This document shows positions 21,321-30,807 of a stretch of 64,000 nt of DNA, one piece after another. The notes under the pieces are model-generated. The model was given only the letters and a program-made list of their open reading frames with translations. It made no database searches and was not told the DNA's origin. The first letter of the stretch is position 1. Each line of letters starts with the position of its first letter. The stretch spans positions 21,696 through 85,695 of the forward strand of contig NHZP01000092.1 in assembly GCA_003313425.1 (NCBI GenBank), given 5' to 3'. The DNA is from Pseudopyrenochaeta lycopersici. Lineage: Eukaryota > Ascomycota > Dothideomycetes > Pleosporales > Pseudopyrenochaetaceae. Both the position numbers and the translations under genes were made by a program.

Positions 21321-22896
21321 CCTTTCACTAGAAAGTTGTCAAGTGGTCACCAGCCTTGCGCTGGAGACCCTCGACACTTTACACGTATGCGTTGCCAACG
21401 AGTGGAACGAGTACCGAAGGGTTAGTCTTGAATAAGACTAGAGGCATAAGCCCCTGTAAGTAAGCCAGAGCACGGACGGTGCGGGTCGTTTGACCTTGGT
21501 TTGCCCACTCTTTTTCGGAATTTTATTCTGATTGGTCTATGAATGTAGACGCAGGGACGGGGCACCACATTGCCTGCTAGGGACTAGGTGGTCTTGGCAT
21601 TGCGCAAGACAGAGATGTATAAGAGGGGAGCCCCCTCTCCCGCGCATGGGCTCTATTCCCCTGGGGGATTCTCTTACTGCAGCGTATGCTGTTTCCTGGT
21701 GGGACGCATTTTGCGCGCGACACGGAAGTGGTTTGATGTGGATCGTAGCCGTGAGAGTGTCTCTATAGGCACTTTTCTTGTTAACATTGCGGAGCTATGA
21801 AGAGGACGTTGTCTGAATGGGTCTCGGAACGAAGGACGTCATGCGAGGATGCGGCGCGACTGCTGAGAAGCTTTTCTGTTTGGCTGAATACGTGGCCTAT
21901 GCCAGACGCAGTGGTCAGGCTGGAGGACGCTGACGAAGTACGGTTCGTGAGAGATCACGTGCCTGGTAAGTGTCTCTTTTATTATCCTTTCTAGACACGG
22001 AAGAAGTTGGGGAGCCCAACTGATAGACACACAGCTTTGGTGGAACAGGATGTGTCGTTGGTCTGCGTTGTGTCCGCAAACCGTGCTACGTGGTGGTTGA
22101 CTCGGTTGCCCCTACGGCCTGTGGGGAAGAACAGGTGGCGGGCTTTGGAGACTGCTGAAGGCGAAGGCGTCTTTGGAGAACGTAGTCCCTCGTCTCACAT
22201 TGTTGTGCAGGTCCTTGGAGGGCCCTGGTGTGGATGCGCTGTCAGGGAGACTCTCTTTCATGCTAAGCTTAGTCAACGGTCGTTGGATGCTGTGGTGACC
22301 AATATTTTGGGGCGCGCTAAATGGGGCGTAGCCTTTGAGCCTTTAGTAAGAGGCTGCTTGGAGTGTAAGCAGTGGGAGCGCGCAGTTGATGTTCTCGTTG
22401 GTGGCGGTTTTCGTGGAGGCGCCTTCTGTGTATGTTGTATGCATGAAGTATGCCCTGATTGCACTGGGAGTAGCGACGGTCGGCTTCGAAGCTTTGATGC
22501 GCAGGTGGACCCTGATAAACCTGTCTGGGTTGTTAGGACGATGTGATGGCGTTTTGGTATGGAATTTCTTTGGCTGTACAGACGTAAAGAGTACAAGGTG
22601 CGTTTATACAGTGTATAATGTAATAGTAGGTTATAGTAACAGAGTGTAGGTATGAGTTATTTTATTTAACTGTGTTATGGTAATGTGTACATTATTGTCG
22701 TTGTGTATTGCGTGTCGTTCAGTTATGAAGGGCGTCCACATCCTTAGGATGGAACACCATCTCCAAAGAAAAAAAAATGCGTAAGTCCATTTTCCGTGTG
22801 GCTGGAGGGCACGCCGAGTCAGCAGGAGATGTGGCACATGGGGGGGCACGGGCCCCGACTCAACTTTCTAGTGTGGCGTTTTGCCTATATATGATT
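21321..22896 (+). mobile_element. Segment 14 (1,576 bp)
   Basis: Structured module 21321-21510, TATAAG 21618-21623, gene 21797-22546 after a leader of about 150 nt. The leader includes a short ORF from ATG 21646 that may be incidental. Noncoding tail 22547-22896, close to that of segment 6 near the origin. Confidence 0.85.
21797..22546 (+). CDS. Strongly divergent WWxTKESG-family protein
   Basis: Exons 21797-21965 and 22035-22546 (69-bp phase-1 intron, donor GTAAGT, branch AACTGAT, acceptor CACACAG); 226 aa. Exon 1 ends VRDHVP as in relatives but begins differently (KRTLSEWVSERR). Exon 2 keeps LVEQDVSLVC and WWLTR, then loses the KESG and CVEEQH marks; the cluster is C-V-C-C-x5-C-x2-C. The C-terminal SDAVG...NWLSC block is missing, replaced by DPDKPVWVVRTM. 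It may have a changed role, or be a shortened relic still under coding constraint. Confidence 0.7.
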
Positions 22897-24493
22897 CCTT
22901 TCACTAGAAAGTTGTCAAGTGGTCACCAGCCTCGTGCTGGAGACCCTGGACACTTTACATCTAAGCTGTGGCCTCGAGTGGAACGAGAAGCGGACGCGTC
23001 AAGCTACTTGTAGTTTGGGGCCATTGCCCCCTGTAAGCCAACAGACGCACGGACTGTGTGAGTCAGATGACGCTCGGTTGGCACGTGAGGAGCACCCCTG
23101 CCCTCACATTCAACATTATCACGTGGATGCGTGGTTTCCTGGATAGGGTCAGGAGGGGAGCGGGGTGCTCTGTCGGGACGGTACAGTCTTTTTTTGTTGT
23201 GCGGAGCCTGCAACTACTTTGCTCTTTGGAACGAGCATTACTCTACTTCGTCGCGGAAGCGTAATGGTTCGTAAGTTCTGGCTGCGGACGCAGGTGTGCT
23301 TTGTCACTTGGTGTAGGAGTCGCGTTGACGACATCGTTCAGTTTGAGCGTATGCTACGGGATGCAGTGCCGACCGGGACGGCTATGTATGGGTGTAAGGA
23401 ATTGCACCGGGATGGAGTGCCTCATTATCATGCGGTGCTCTGCTTTCCGGAGGAAGTTCGTTGGGATGATGCGCACGCTCAGTTAAGTCTCAAGTTGCCG
23501 GACGGCAGTGTTGATACGCGTTCTATACGTTTTCGCCTGCCACTTGCTGGGCAGCCTGTGGAGCAGTTTCTTCGTCGCACACAAAGGTATTGTGCGAAAA
23601 ATCAAAACAAGGATTTGTTTGGTGTACGCATCGAATGGGATCATATGCGTCCTGGCAGCAAGGCTCCAATACTCAGATGCAGTGCTTGCCTGCATAGTGG
23701 AGCTCTCTCAGATTCATGGGTTTGTTGCGAATGCGCGAACGCACAGAGGCATGAGGAAAGCATGGTATGGTTTTCGTATTTCTTTGTTTCTCCTGTCCTT
23801 GACGTACGTCACGTATGTGTTTTTTGAGGCTGACAATGTGGTTGTCTTTAGGTTCAAGATTTGCTTCTTCAGTTAGATGCAGTGAAGCATCAGTTGAGTG
23901 AATTAGAGCGAGGGACTCGTTCTCTTTTACGGGTAGATCAATTTGATTTGCCTATTCGTGGTGCTGTTCACCGCAGAAATAGCAGTGTTGGTCCGGAGGG
24001 TTTTTAGTATAGTATTATACTTGTCAAGTATGTCTTTTGCAGGTTTTATTTCTTCTTTGGAAAAGGGTAGTGTTACTTTTCTAATGCAGTTATGCTCTAT
24101 GTCTATAGGCAACACGTTCTGTGTTTATGGTTTGGTGTGCAATAGCAAGGGTTTGTTTTACATTCCTAGGGAATTCCTATTGTAGTAGTGTGTAGCTGTA
24201 TTATTATCTGTGGTGAGCAAAGTATTGTAGGATAGTTGCTAAAGGCAGTAGCTATGTCGTATATTGTATGCGTATTTTTATTTTGTTTTGTGTAGCGACA
24301 AGACAAGTATAGGATTGGTAAAGTTGTATTTTTTTGGAACATTGGTTCTGTCTCTCAGAAATTGGCTAAGTCCAATTTTACTGTGGCTGGAGGGCACGCC
24401 GAGTCAGGTTGGGTGTGGCGCGGACTTCGCGCACAGACGGGTCGAGTTGGGGCACGGGCCCCCTCCGACAACTTTCGAGTGCTATATATGATT
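22897..24493 (+). mobile_element. Segment 15 (1,597 bp), HUH-only Rep segment
   Basis: Its first ~200 bp match segment 4 almost base for base. No CCAAT or TATA box; TCACGTGGATGCG at 23119-23131. Gene 23264-24007. The 24008-24493 tail is T-rich and noncoding, ending in the TTTCGAGTGC origin arm. Confidence 0.87.
23264..24007 (+). CDS. HUH-only Rep-like protein with Cys cluster and coiled coil (spliced)
   Basis: Exons 23264-23764 and 23852-24007 (87-bp phase-0 intron, donor GTATGG, acceptor CTTTAG); 218 aa. Rolling-circle motif I VCFVTWCRS (11-19), motif II with the metal-binding HYH (54-56), motif III YCAK with candidate catalytic Tyr109 and Lys112. It aligns collinearly with Rep of segment 16 through this domain (WDDAH.., LPDGSVDTRSIRF). 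No Walker motifs follow; instead there is a cysteine cluster (C139, C142, C154, C155, C157) and, from exon 2, a short heptad-like helix (VQDLLLQLDAVKHQL). It could nick but not unwind, or regulate Rep by dimerising, as RepA does in some geminiviruses. The upstream in-frame start at 23165 is less likely. Confidence 0.85.
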
Positions 24494-26066
24494 CCTTTCA
24501 CTAGAAAGTTGTCAAGTGGTCAGGAGCCTTGTGCTCGGGACCACGACGGCTTTACATCTAAGCAGGGCCTCGAGTGGAACGAGAAGCGAAGCGTTAAACC
24601 ACCTGGGGTTTAGGGCCTCTGCCCCCTGTAAGCGCTAGCCTTTTTGTCACGTGGAGGCGGGAACACATGGAGTGGGCAGTATGTCTCTTTCTACGGAGTA
24701 GTGTATCTTGGCGGAGCTTGAGGTAGGTAGTATTTATATGCGCGCTCTGGCCGATATGTAGCGCGCTATCGTGGAGCGATATTATGGCGGAGCCTACAGT
24801 AGAGACGTGCGATATTTCTACGGTGGGACCGTCGTCCAGGCGGACATCTTTTGCGTCTTTGTTTTCGTGTAGTACGCAAGGAAGTGCGTCGAGCGTAGTC
24901 GATGACCTCCCGGATGGGTGTGGGGAAAGGGAAGCTTTCGCGTTGAGGGTCAACGTTGTTCTTGTAACGTGGTCACAGAGTCGTCTGGAGGACGCGTCCG
25001 AATTTTACAATCTTCTTCAGGAGCGGATGCCTCCTGGTACGGAGATTTACGGTTGTCAAGAGCGCCATGAGGATGGGAAGCCTCATTATCACGCAGTGTT
25101 TCGGTTCACGCGTCGGACGAATTGGGTGGATGCACACCAACATTTTCGAATTTATCTGTCTGATGGCACAGTGGATACAGAGGCTATTCGGTTCTCGGTG
25201 CCTCGCCCGTATCAGCGGGAGTCTGATTTTTTGGAAAACACACAGAATTACTGTTTTAAGTATGATGATTCGGTGTTTTTTGGGACGAGGATCGAGTCAC
25301 TCAGTAGTTCTGAGTCTCGGAAGCGCAAGTTCGCTGAGGTGCTGGTGGAACCTGATTACATTAAAGCGAAACGGATGTTGATGGAACTGGATCCTATGGG
25401 ATTTATCAAGTTTTATAACGCGTACTCGTCCTATCTGGCTAACGAGAAGAAAGGCACGCCTGGACGAGGGTGGGTAGACTCTGGGGAACCCCTGAAGCAA
25501 TGGCGTGTCCCGGTCGCCATGGAGGATTGGCGGAAAAGTTACATTGGGGGGTCATATAAGGGTAGACCTGTCCCCCTCATTCTTGTTGGTCCATCGAGGC
25601 TAGGAAAGACAGAATGGGCTTTGCGTGCAGGGCCCAAGCCCATGGCCATGTCCAATCAGTGGAACCTTGGTAATTATGACCAGGATGCGTCGCATCTCGT
25701 GTTAAACGACATCGATTTCAGCAATTTTGGGTCTGGTAAGTACCGGTATTGGCGAGAAATACTTGGTGGGCAGGCTTGTATTGATGCGCACGATCGGTAT
25801 ACGAAAACACGGAATTTGAGTTGGGGATTTCCAGTCATTGTAACGTGCAATGCAGATAATGACCCTCGGAAAGTTCCTGACATTGCGGCGTATCTGAAGC
25901 ATGCGCCTTGTGTTGTGGTTGAGTTGGCGGATCTACTGTATGTAGATGACGATCTAGCGTAGATAGATAGAATGAAAAATGGCTATGTCCATTTTCGTGG
26001 TGGCGGTGCGGGTCGCGCACAGGCCAGAACTCAACTTTTCTAGTGTGGCGCAGCCTATATATGATT
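24494..26066 (+). mobile_element. Segment 16 (1,573 bp), Rep segment
   Basis: Module 24494-24640; TCACGTGGAGGCG 24647-24659; TATTTATAT 24731-24739; gene 24784-25962. Only 104 bp separate the Rep stop codon from the unit end, the shortest tail in the array, with a single CCATTTT hairpin before the origin. Confidence 0.9.
24784..25962 (+). CDS. rep: Replication-associated protein (Rep), HUH endonuclease plus SF3 helicase
   Basis: Intronless, 392 aa. HUH domain: motif I VLVTWSQS (59-66), motif II with HYH (101-103), motif III YCFK (Tyr156 as nucleophile, Lys159). SF3 helicase: Walker A GPSRLGKT (269-276), Walker B LVLNDID (305-311), motif C VIVTCNAD with Asn356. Length and order are typical of CRESS-DNA virus Rep. 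The ~55-residue N-terminal extension is Ser/Thr-rich and of unknown role. It should nick the TATATATGATT/CC loop, stay on the 5' end, and rejoin it after one round, presumably for every segment since all share the origin. No frameshift or stop interrupts it. The C-terminus is acidic (YVDDDLA). Confidence 0.95.
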   Translation: MAEPTVETCDISTVGPSSRRTSFASLFSCSTQGSASSVVDDLPDGCGEREAFALRVNVVLVTWSQSRLEDASEFYNLLQERMPPGTEIYGCQERHEDGKPHYHAVFRFTRRTNWVDAHQHFRIYLSDGTVDTEAIRFSVPRPYQRESDFLENTQNYCFKYDDSVFFGTRIESLSSSESRKRKFAEVLVEPDYIKAKRMLMELDPMGFIKFYNAYSSYLANEKKGTPGRGWVDSGEPLKQWRVPVAMEDWRKSYIGGSYKGRPVPLILVGPSRLGKTEWALRAGPKPMAMSNQWNLGNYDQDASHLVLNDIDFSNFGSGKYRYWREILGGQACIDAHDRYTKTRNLSWGFPVIVTCNADNDPRKVPDIAAYLKHAPCVVVELADLLYVDDDLA

Positions 26067-27635
26067 CCTTTCACTAGAAAGTTGTCAAGTGGTCACCAGC
26101 CTTGCGCTGGTTACCCTTGCCACTTTACATCTAAGCAGAGCCCATGAGTGGAACGAATACCGAAGGGTTAGACTCCTTGGAGACTAGGGGCGCTGCACCC
26201 TGTAAGCCCACAGGAGCACGGACGGTGCGGATCAGATGATCACAGTGGGCACGTGGGAGGCACTCTTGGCCCCACTACCCTTTCAATCAGTACGCTGATT
26301 GGTTTATGGATATAATTACATGGAATAGGCACTCCGTTGCTCCCTAGGGACTAGGTGCTCTTGGTGAGAGGAGGTGGATATAACATGAACAGAGGACCTG
26401 TTTTTACGGAGTGTTTTTTAAAACTTTATTGCGACTTCATCGCAAGCCGGGCAGGAGGCTCCCGTAGTGGCTATGGGTGACGGTCATGTAGTGTCACTGG
26501 ACACGCTTGTGTCGGGTCAGAGGGGCTCCCCCTTCCCTGGGACAGCTGTAAACATTGAACAGGTGCGGAGGCAAGTGCCAGGTAGGTGAACCTTCCAGTG
26601 CTTGTTGGGCATCTCCCCAACTAACATGATCACAGAGTTTGTGGAGCAAGCTGTGTCCCTTACGTTCTGTATAGAATTGTCGGGAAGACAGTCTTGGTGG
26701 CTCACCAAGGAGAGTGGGCAACCACCGCAGAAGTGTGTATTGCTACGACATACGAAGTATGTAGTGTTCAGCGAAGAATTTCGCGCCGATAGGGGAACTC
26801 GACAGGCGTTTCTTGTCGTGAAGGTGGAGACAGTGGATCAGAACGAGAGGGAAACGATGGTTGCATTTGCGGAGCTCTCGGTAGAGGCGCTGGATGTGCT
26901 GGTGGAGCGCATTCTACCTATTCTTATACTGCCGGATGGGCAGGCTGCGGAGGCTTCTGTTGTCGAAGAAATGTTCCGTCGAATGCGCTTCGGGCACTAT
27001 AGTACGCGGGTCGACTGCGTGTGTAGCTTGTACACACAGTGTGAGCCTTGCGCATGGGTAAGCCATGAGTCACCAAGGTTTGTTCTGGTAGACCGATTTT
27101 CGGGTGTATGGCCGTTTGGAAAGCGAGACTGGTTTACTGGGGTCAGTGATGCGGTAGGCATGATACAGCCTGACGGCGTTGAGTGGCTCTCTTGCCGTTT
27201 TGAGTAGGATGTAGCAGGAATGTTAGGTAAGATACAGAGTATGCTAAGGTAAAGACAGAGTACATACTGACTTTGTGCTTTTTATAATACCTTAGTATCA
27301 TAAAGCTCTTTGGTATGGTATAACCTATTTGTGTAGCATTATGGGTACGTTTGTTTATTTTAGATATATCTAATTTTTTGTTATCGAATAGGAGGCTAAT
27401 ATTGTAATGGCAGTGCCTTGTTAAGCACTAAGAAATTGTGGTGCGCAGCTTGGTCAGTAAGGGTGTGGACGCCCTGGGATGGAACATCAAATCTCTCAAG
27501 AAATTTTGACTAAGTCCACAGGAATTGTGGCTGGAGGCGATGCCAGGTCACATGGAGCTGTGGCGCGTTCTGCGCACAGACGGGTCGAGTTGGGGCACGG
27601 GCCCCTCCGACAACTTTCGAGTGCTATATATGATT
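26067..27635 (+). mobile_element. Segment 17 (1,569 bp)
   Basis: Structured module 26067-26260 (third domain GCCCAC with GTGGGC), ATATAA 26378-26383, gene 26473-27207, noncoding tail 27208-27635. The usual start-codon site at 26429-26441 reads GCGACTTCATCGC, with no ATG. Confidence 0.85.
26473..27207 (+). CDS. WWxTKESG-family protein with displaced start
   Basis: Exons 26473-26581 and 26636-27207 (54-bp phase-1 intron: donor GTAGGT, branch CTAAC, acceptor ATCACAG); 226 aa. The ATG at the normal site is gone (the palindrome there looks inverted), so translation probably begins at the next in-frame ATG, 13-14 codons later, trimming exon 1. Exon 2 has WWLTKESG, but the second cysteine of the Cys/His pair is lost (RHTKYV instead of QHTECL). 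The cluster C-V-C-x5-C-x2-C and GVSDAVG...EWLSC remain. Confidence 0.76.
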
Positions 27636-29218
27636 CCTTTCACTAGAAAGTTGTCAAGTGGTCACCAGCCTTGCGCTGGAGACCCTCGACACTTTACCTG
27701 TAAGCTTTGCCTGCGATTGGAGATCGCAACGGAGTGTTAAACTCTTTAGAGTGTAGGCATAAGCACTAGTAAGCACGGCATCACGTGGAGCGTGAGTCAT
27801 CTGACGATTGCTGTGCCTCACAAGATCTTTGATCTAATTGGTCTATGGCTGTAGACACAGGGAGTATGCGTTTTCTCGCTCCCTAGGGACTAGGTGCTCT
27901 TGGCGGTGCACAAGTCAGATATGTATATAGGAGAAGGGGTTTCCTCCCAACACACGGAGTGTTGTCAATTATGTAGTTGTTTTCTACTACAGTGCGATGG
28001 GGTCGCAGCCTGGGCAGGGCAGTGCTATGGCGGGAGCCAATGCTACTATAAGCTTCTTATCTCTTTTAGAAGCGTTAGAGGAAGGGAGTTCTTCCGTAGT
28101 GTCTGTAGAGACGCTGATGGAACATCAGACTGTGAGGGATCACGTGCACAGTCAGTGTCTTTGTTTTCTAAACACAGAAGAAGTTGGGCTCCCCAACTGA
28201 TAGACGGACAGCTTTGGTGGAGCGCGGTGTGTCTCTTACGCTCAGCATGAATGCGTCGGGGAGGTGTTCCTGGTGGGTAACCAAAGAGAGCGGGCAGCCT
28301 CCTCGGCAGTGCGCGGAGCAACGACATATATCATGTCTGGAAGACTATAAGGAACTGTGTGCAGAGGGTGGGACCCGGCAGTCGCTCCTGGTCCTCAAGG
28401 TGGAGGCGCTCCATCAGGATGGGGTGGTGCGGAGCCATGTTACTTTTGCTCGGCTCTCGGTAGAGACATTCGATGTACTTGCATGGCGGGTCTTGCCGCT
28501 TATTACACTGGCAGATCGGCAAGTTGTAGATGCTGTAGGCATGGAGATGTTGCTGTACTTGCTAGACGTTGGGTACTTTGGTACTTCCGTGGATTGCGGA
28601 TGCACGCTAGAGGGGATCTGTGAGCCTTGCGTATCAGTACTATGTACGTCGACGAGGGTTCCGAGGTTTCTTCAGCTGGATGGATTCCAAGGTGTATGGC
28701 CGTTTGGAAAGTCTGTGTGGTTTGCTGGGATCAGTGACGCTGTTGGTAGAGTACAATCATCCGGAGAGAACTGGCTGAGTTGCGATTGTCCAGCGTTTTG
28801 AGACGAAAGTCTTAAGTTTTGTTAACCTGTAAGCATAGGTATGGAGTACAGTAGAGTAATAGTATCAGTATCTAATTTTGATAGGACTGTGTACGTTGTT
28901 TTGCATTGAGCTGATTGTGGTACTGTATCACATGTTTGTGGATATTTGTTAGGTACGATAGTAGGCACATTTTTTTTTAGTAGATTTTTATTGTTTTCTA
29001 CTATTCACTAATTATGGTATGTAGGTTCTGTACAGAAGCCAAGAAAAAAGAACGAAGAAGTTGTTGTGCGGAGCTGTCGTCATGAAGGGTGTGGACGCCC
29101 TTAGGATGGAACATCAAATCTCACGAAAAATTGGCTATGTCCAATTTCGTGTGGCGGTGCGGGGTGCGCACAGACCCCGACTCAACTTTCTAGTGTGGCG
29201 TTTTGCCTATATATGATT
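27636..29218 (+). mobile_element. Segment 18 (1,583 bp)
   Basis: Module 27636-27830 in which one stem is the perfect GCGAT/ATCGC around TGG. TATATAG 27924-27930, gene 27997-28801. The 28802-29218 tail is noncoding and has an inverted pair TAGTAG...CTACTA in a T-rich stretch near 28980-29005. Confidence 0.85.
27997..28801 (+). CDS. WWxTKESG-family protein
   Basis: Exons 27997-28150 and 28212-28801 (61-bp phase-1 intron, donor GTCAGT, branch CAACTGAT, acceptor GGACAG); 247 aa. Start ATGGGGTCG in the GCGA-N5-TCGC palindrome. Exon 1 is of the LLEALEEGSS / VRDHV type, close to segment 6. Exon 2: WWVTKESG, EQRHISC, EGGTRQSLLVLKVE, cluster C-G-C-x5-C-x2-C, a four-residue insertion (TSTRVPRF) before the aromatic block, GISDAVG and NWLSC. 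Confidence 0.8.
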
Positions 29219-30807
29219 CCTTTCACTAGAAAGTTGTCAAGTGGTCACCAGCCTTGCGCTGGTTACCCTTGCCACTTTACAATTAAGCAGAGCCTGCGAG
29301 TGGAGCGAGTAACGAAGTGTTAGACTACTTGTAGGCTAGAGGCGCTGCCCCCTGTAAGCAACACGCAGCACGGACCGTGTGAGTCAGATGACGCTGGGTT
29401 GCCACTCTCTTTTTCAGATCTTTAGTCTGATTGGTCTATGAACATAGACAGCATGGAGTGGGCAGAACCCTGCCAAGTATGGAATAGTTTAGCTTGGCAT
29501 TGGCAAGGGTCTGAGAAGACAGAGATGTATAAGAGAGGCGAGTGCCCTCCATCTCTTCTCACGGGTAGTGAGCGTATCTAAATCTACAGTTTCTCTGTAG
29601 TATTTTTCATATCCTTTCCTTAATTTCAACGGGTAGTTGATTGCGATGGAGATGCAAGCCGGATCATGGTCCTGGACAAAGGGTAGCACGCCTAAGTCGG
29701 ATTCAGATTTCTTATCTGATTGGTCTATGAAGATAGACCCAGGGACTGCGTTGAAGCTGGATAGCGAGGAGGTGTATACGTTGAAGGCGCAGTTGCACGG
29801 TGAGTGCTCTCTTATCTCTCTATATAAGTTGGGAGATCCCCAACTAATTTGGTCTTGTTCTCTGGGACAGAGTTTGTGAAGCAAGGCACATCAGTCTGGT
29901 GCGAGGCGGAGCCTTCTGGTACTGTCAAGTGGAACCTTGTAAAGGATCAACAGGTTCCTGGCCGCGGTGTATCCGACGAAGACGAGAAAGAGATTTCGCC
30001 AGAGTTTTTGCAACGTTATAGGCACTTTGAGGTTGTTAGTAAGGGCCGACCCTGTGCGAAGGGGTCGCACCTTGTCATCACGTATGCAGGCCACGGGCGT
30101 GGACGGACTGGGTTAGGGATGAGGGAGATTAGTATGTGTGTGCCGTTGACGGACGCAGCGTTTGATTTTCTGGTACAGAGTGTGCTACCGAACGTCTATA
30201 AAGTCGTCGAAGGTTCCAGGTTTAGCGTATTAGTGGTACTATTAGAGGGGTTTGGTGTCATGGATATAACATGCGAATGTGTCTTGAGACCTACTCGTTG
30301 TTTGTCTGATCAGGCGGCGCTGGAGACTTAGATGGAAGGGATTGTTCGTATGTAGGACAATTATTTTGCACGAAGTGTGTATGTTGTATACTGTACGTTG
30401 GGCTGTGAGTGACAGGTTTTGTACTCTGTATACGTGAAGCGAGTATAGGTTGTTGCTAAGAATTAGCAGTAAAGATGATGATTTTCTCTCGTGTCTGTAG
30501 AGAGGGAACTAGGAATAGTTGTTGTAGCACACATGATATTTGTGTTGCAGTATGTTGCGGCTGTAGGAGCTCAGGGAGCGGGGTGTGTAAACAGAGTCAG
30601 TAGATTGAGATGTGGAACAACCAAAAACAAAAAACGGTAAGTCCAAGAAAAAAATCGCAAATTTTTTTGGCTATGTCCGATTGTGTGTGGCTGGAGGCGA
30701 TGCTGAGTCACGGTTGCTCGAGAGAGCACGCGCTGGGGGTGTGGCGCGGATTTCGCGCACAGACCCTCCCTCAACTTTCTAGTGTGGCGAAAAGCCTATA
30801 TATGATT
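29219..30807 (+). mobile_element. Segment 19 (1,589 bp)
   Basis: Structured module 29219-29405, TATAAG 29528-29533, gene 29646-30331. The 30332-30807 tail resembles that of segment 13 in its first ~130 bp (ACAATTATTTTGCACGAAG), so segments 13 and 19 share ancestry beyond the gene. Confidence 0.85.
29646..30331 (+). CDS. Divergent family member, subgroup with segment 13
   Basis: Exons 29646-29799 and 29871-30331 (71-bp phase-1 intron, donor GTGAGT, branch CTAAT, acceptor GGGACAG); 204 aa. Unlike segment 13, the intron is not a multiple of three, so splicing is required; this is good evidence that the intron is real in both. Exon 2 shares FVKQGTSVWCEAEPSGTVKW and VVSKGRPCAKGSHLVITYAGH with segment 13. 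Exon 1 contains a stretch whose DNA (TCAGATTTCTTATCTGATTGGTCTATG, about 29703-29730) matches the promoter CCAAT/palindrome element, as if promoter DNA had been captured into the coding exon. Confidence 0.76.
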
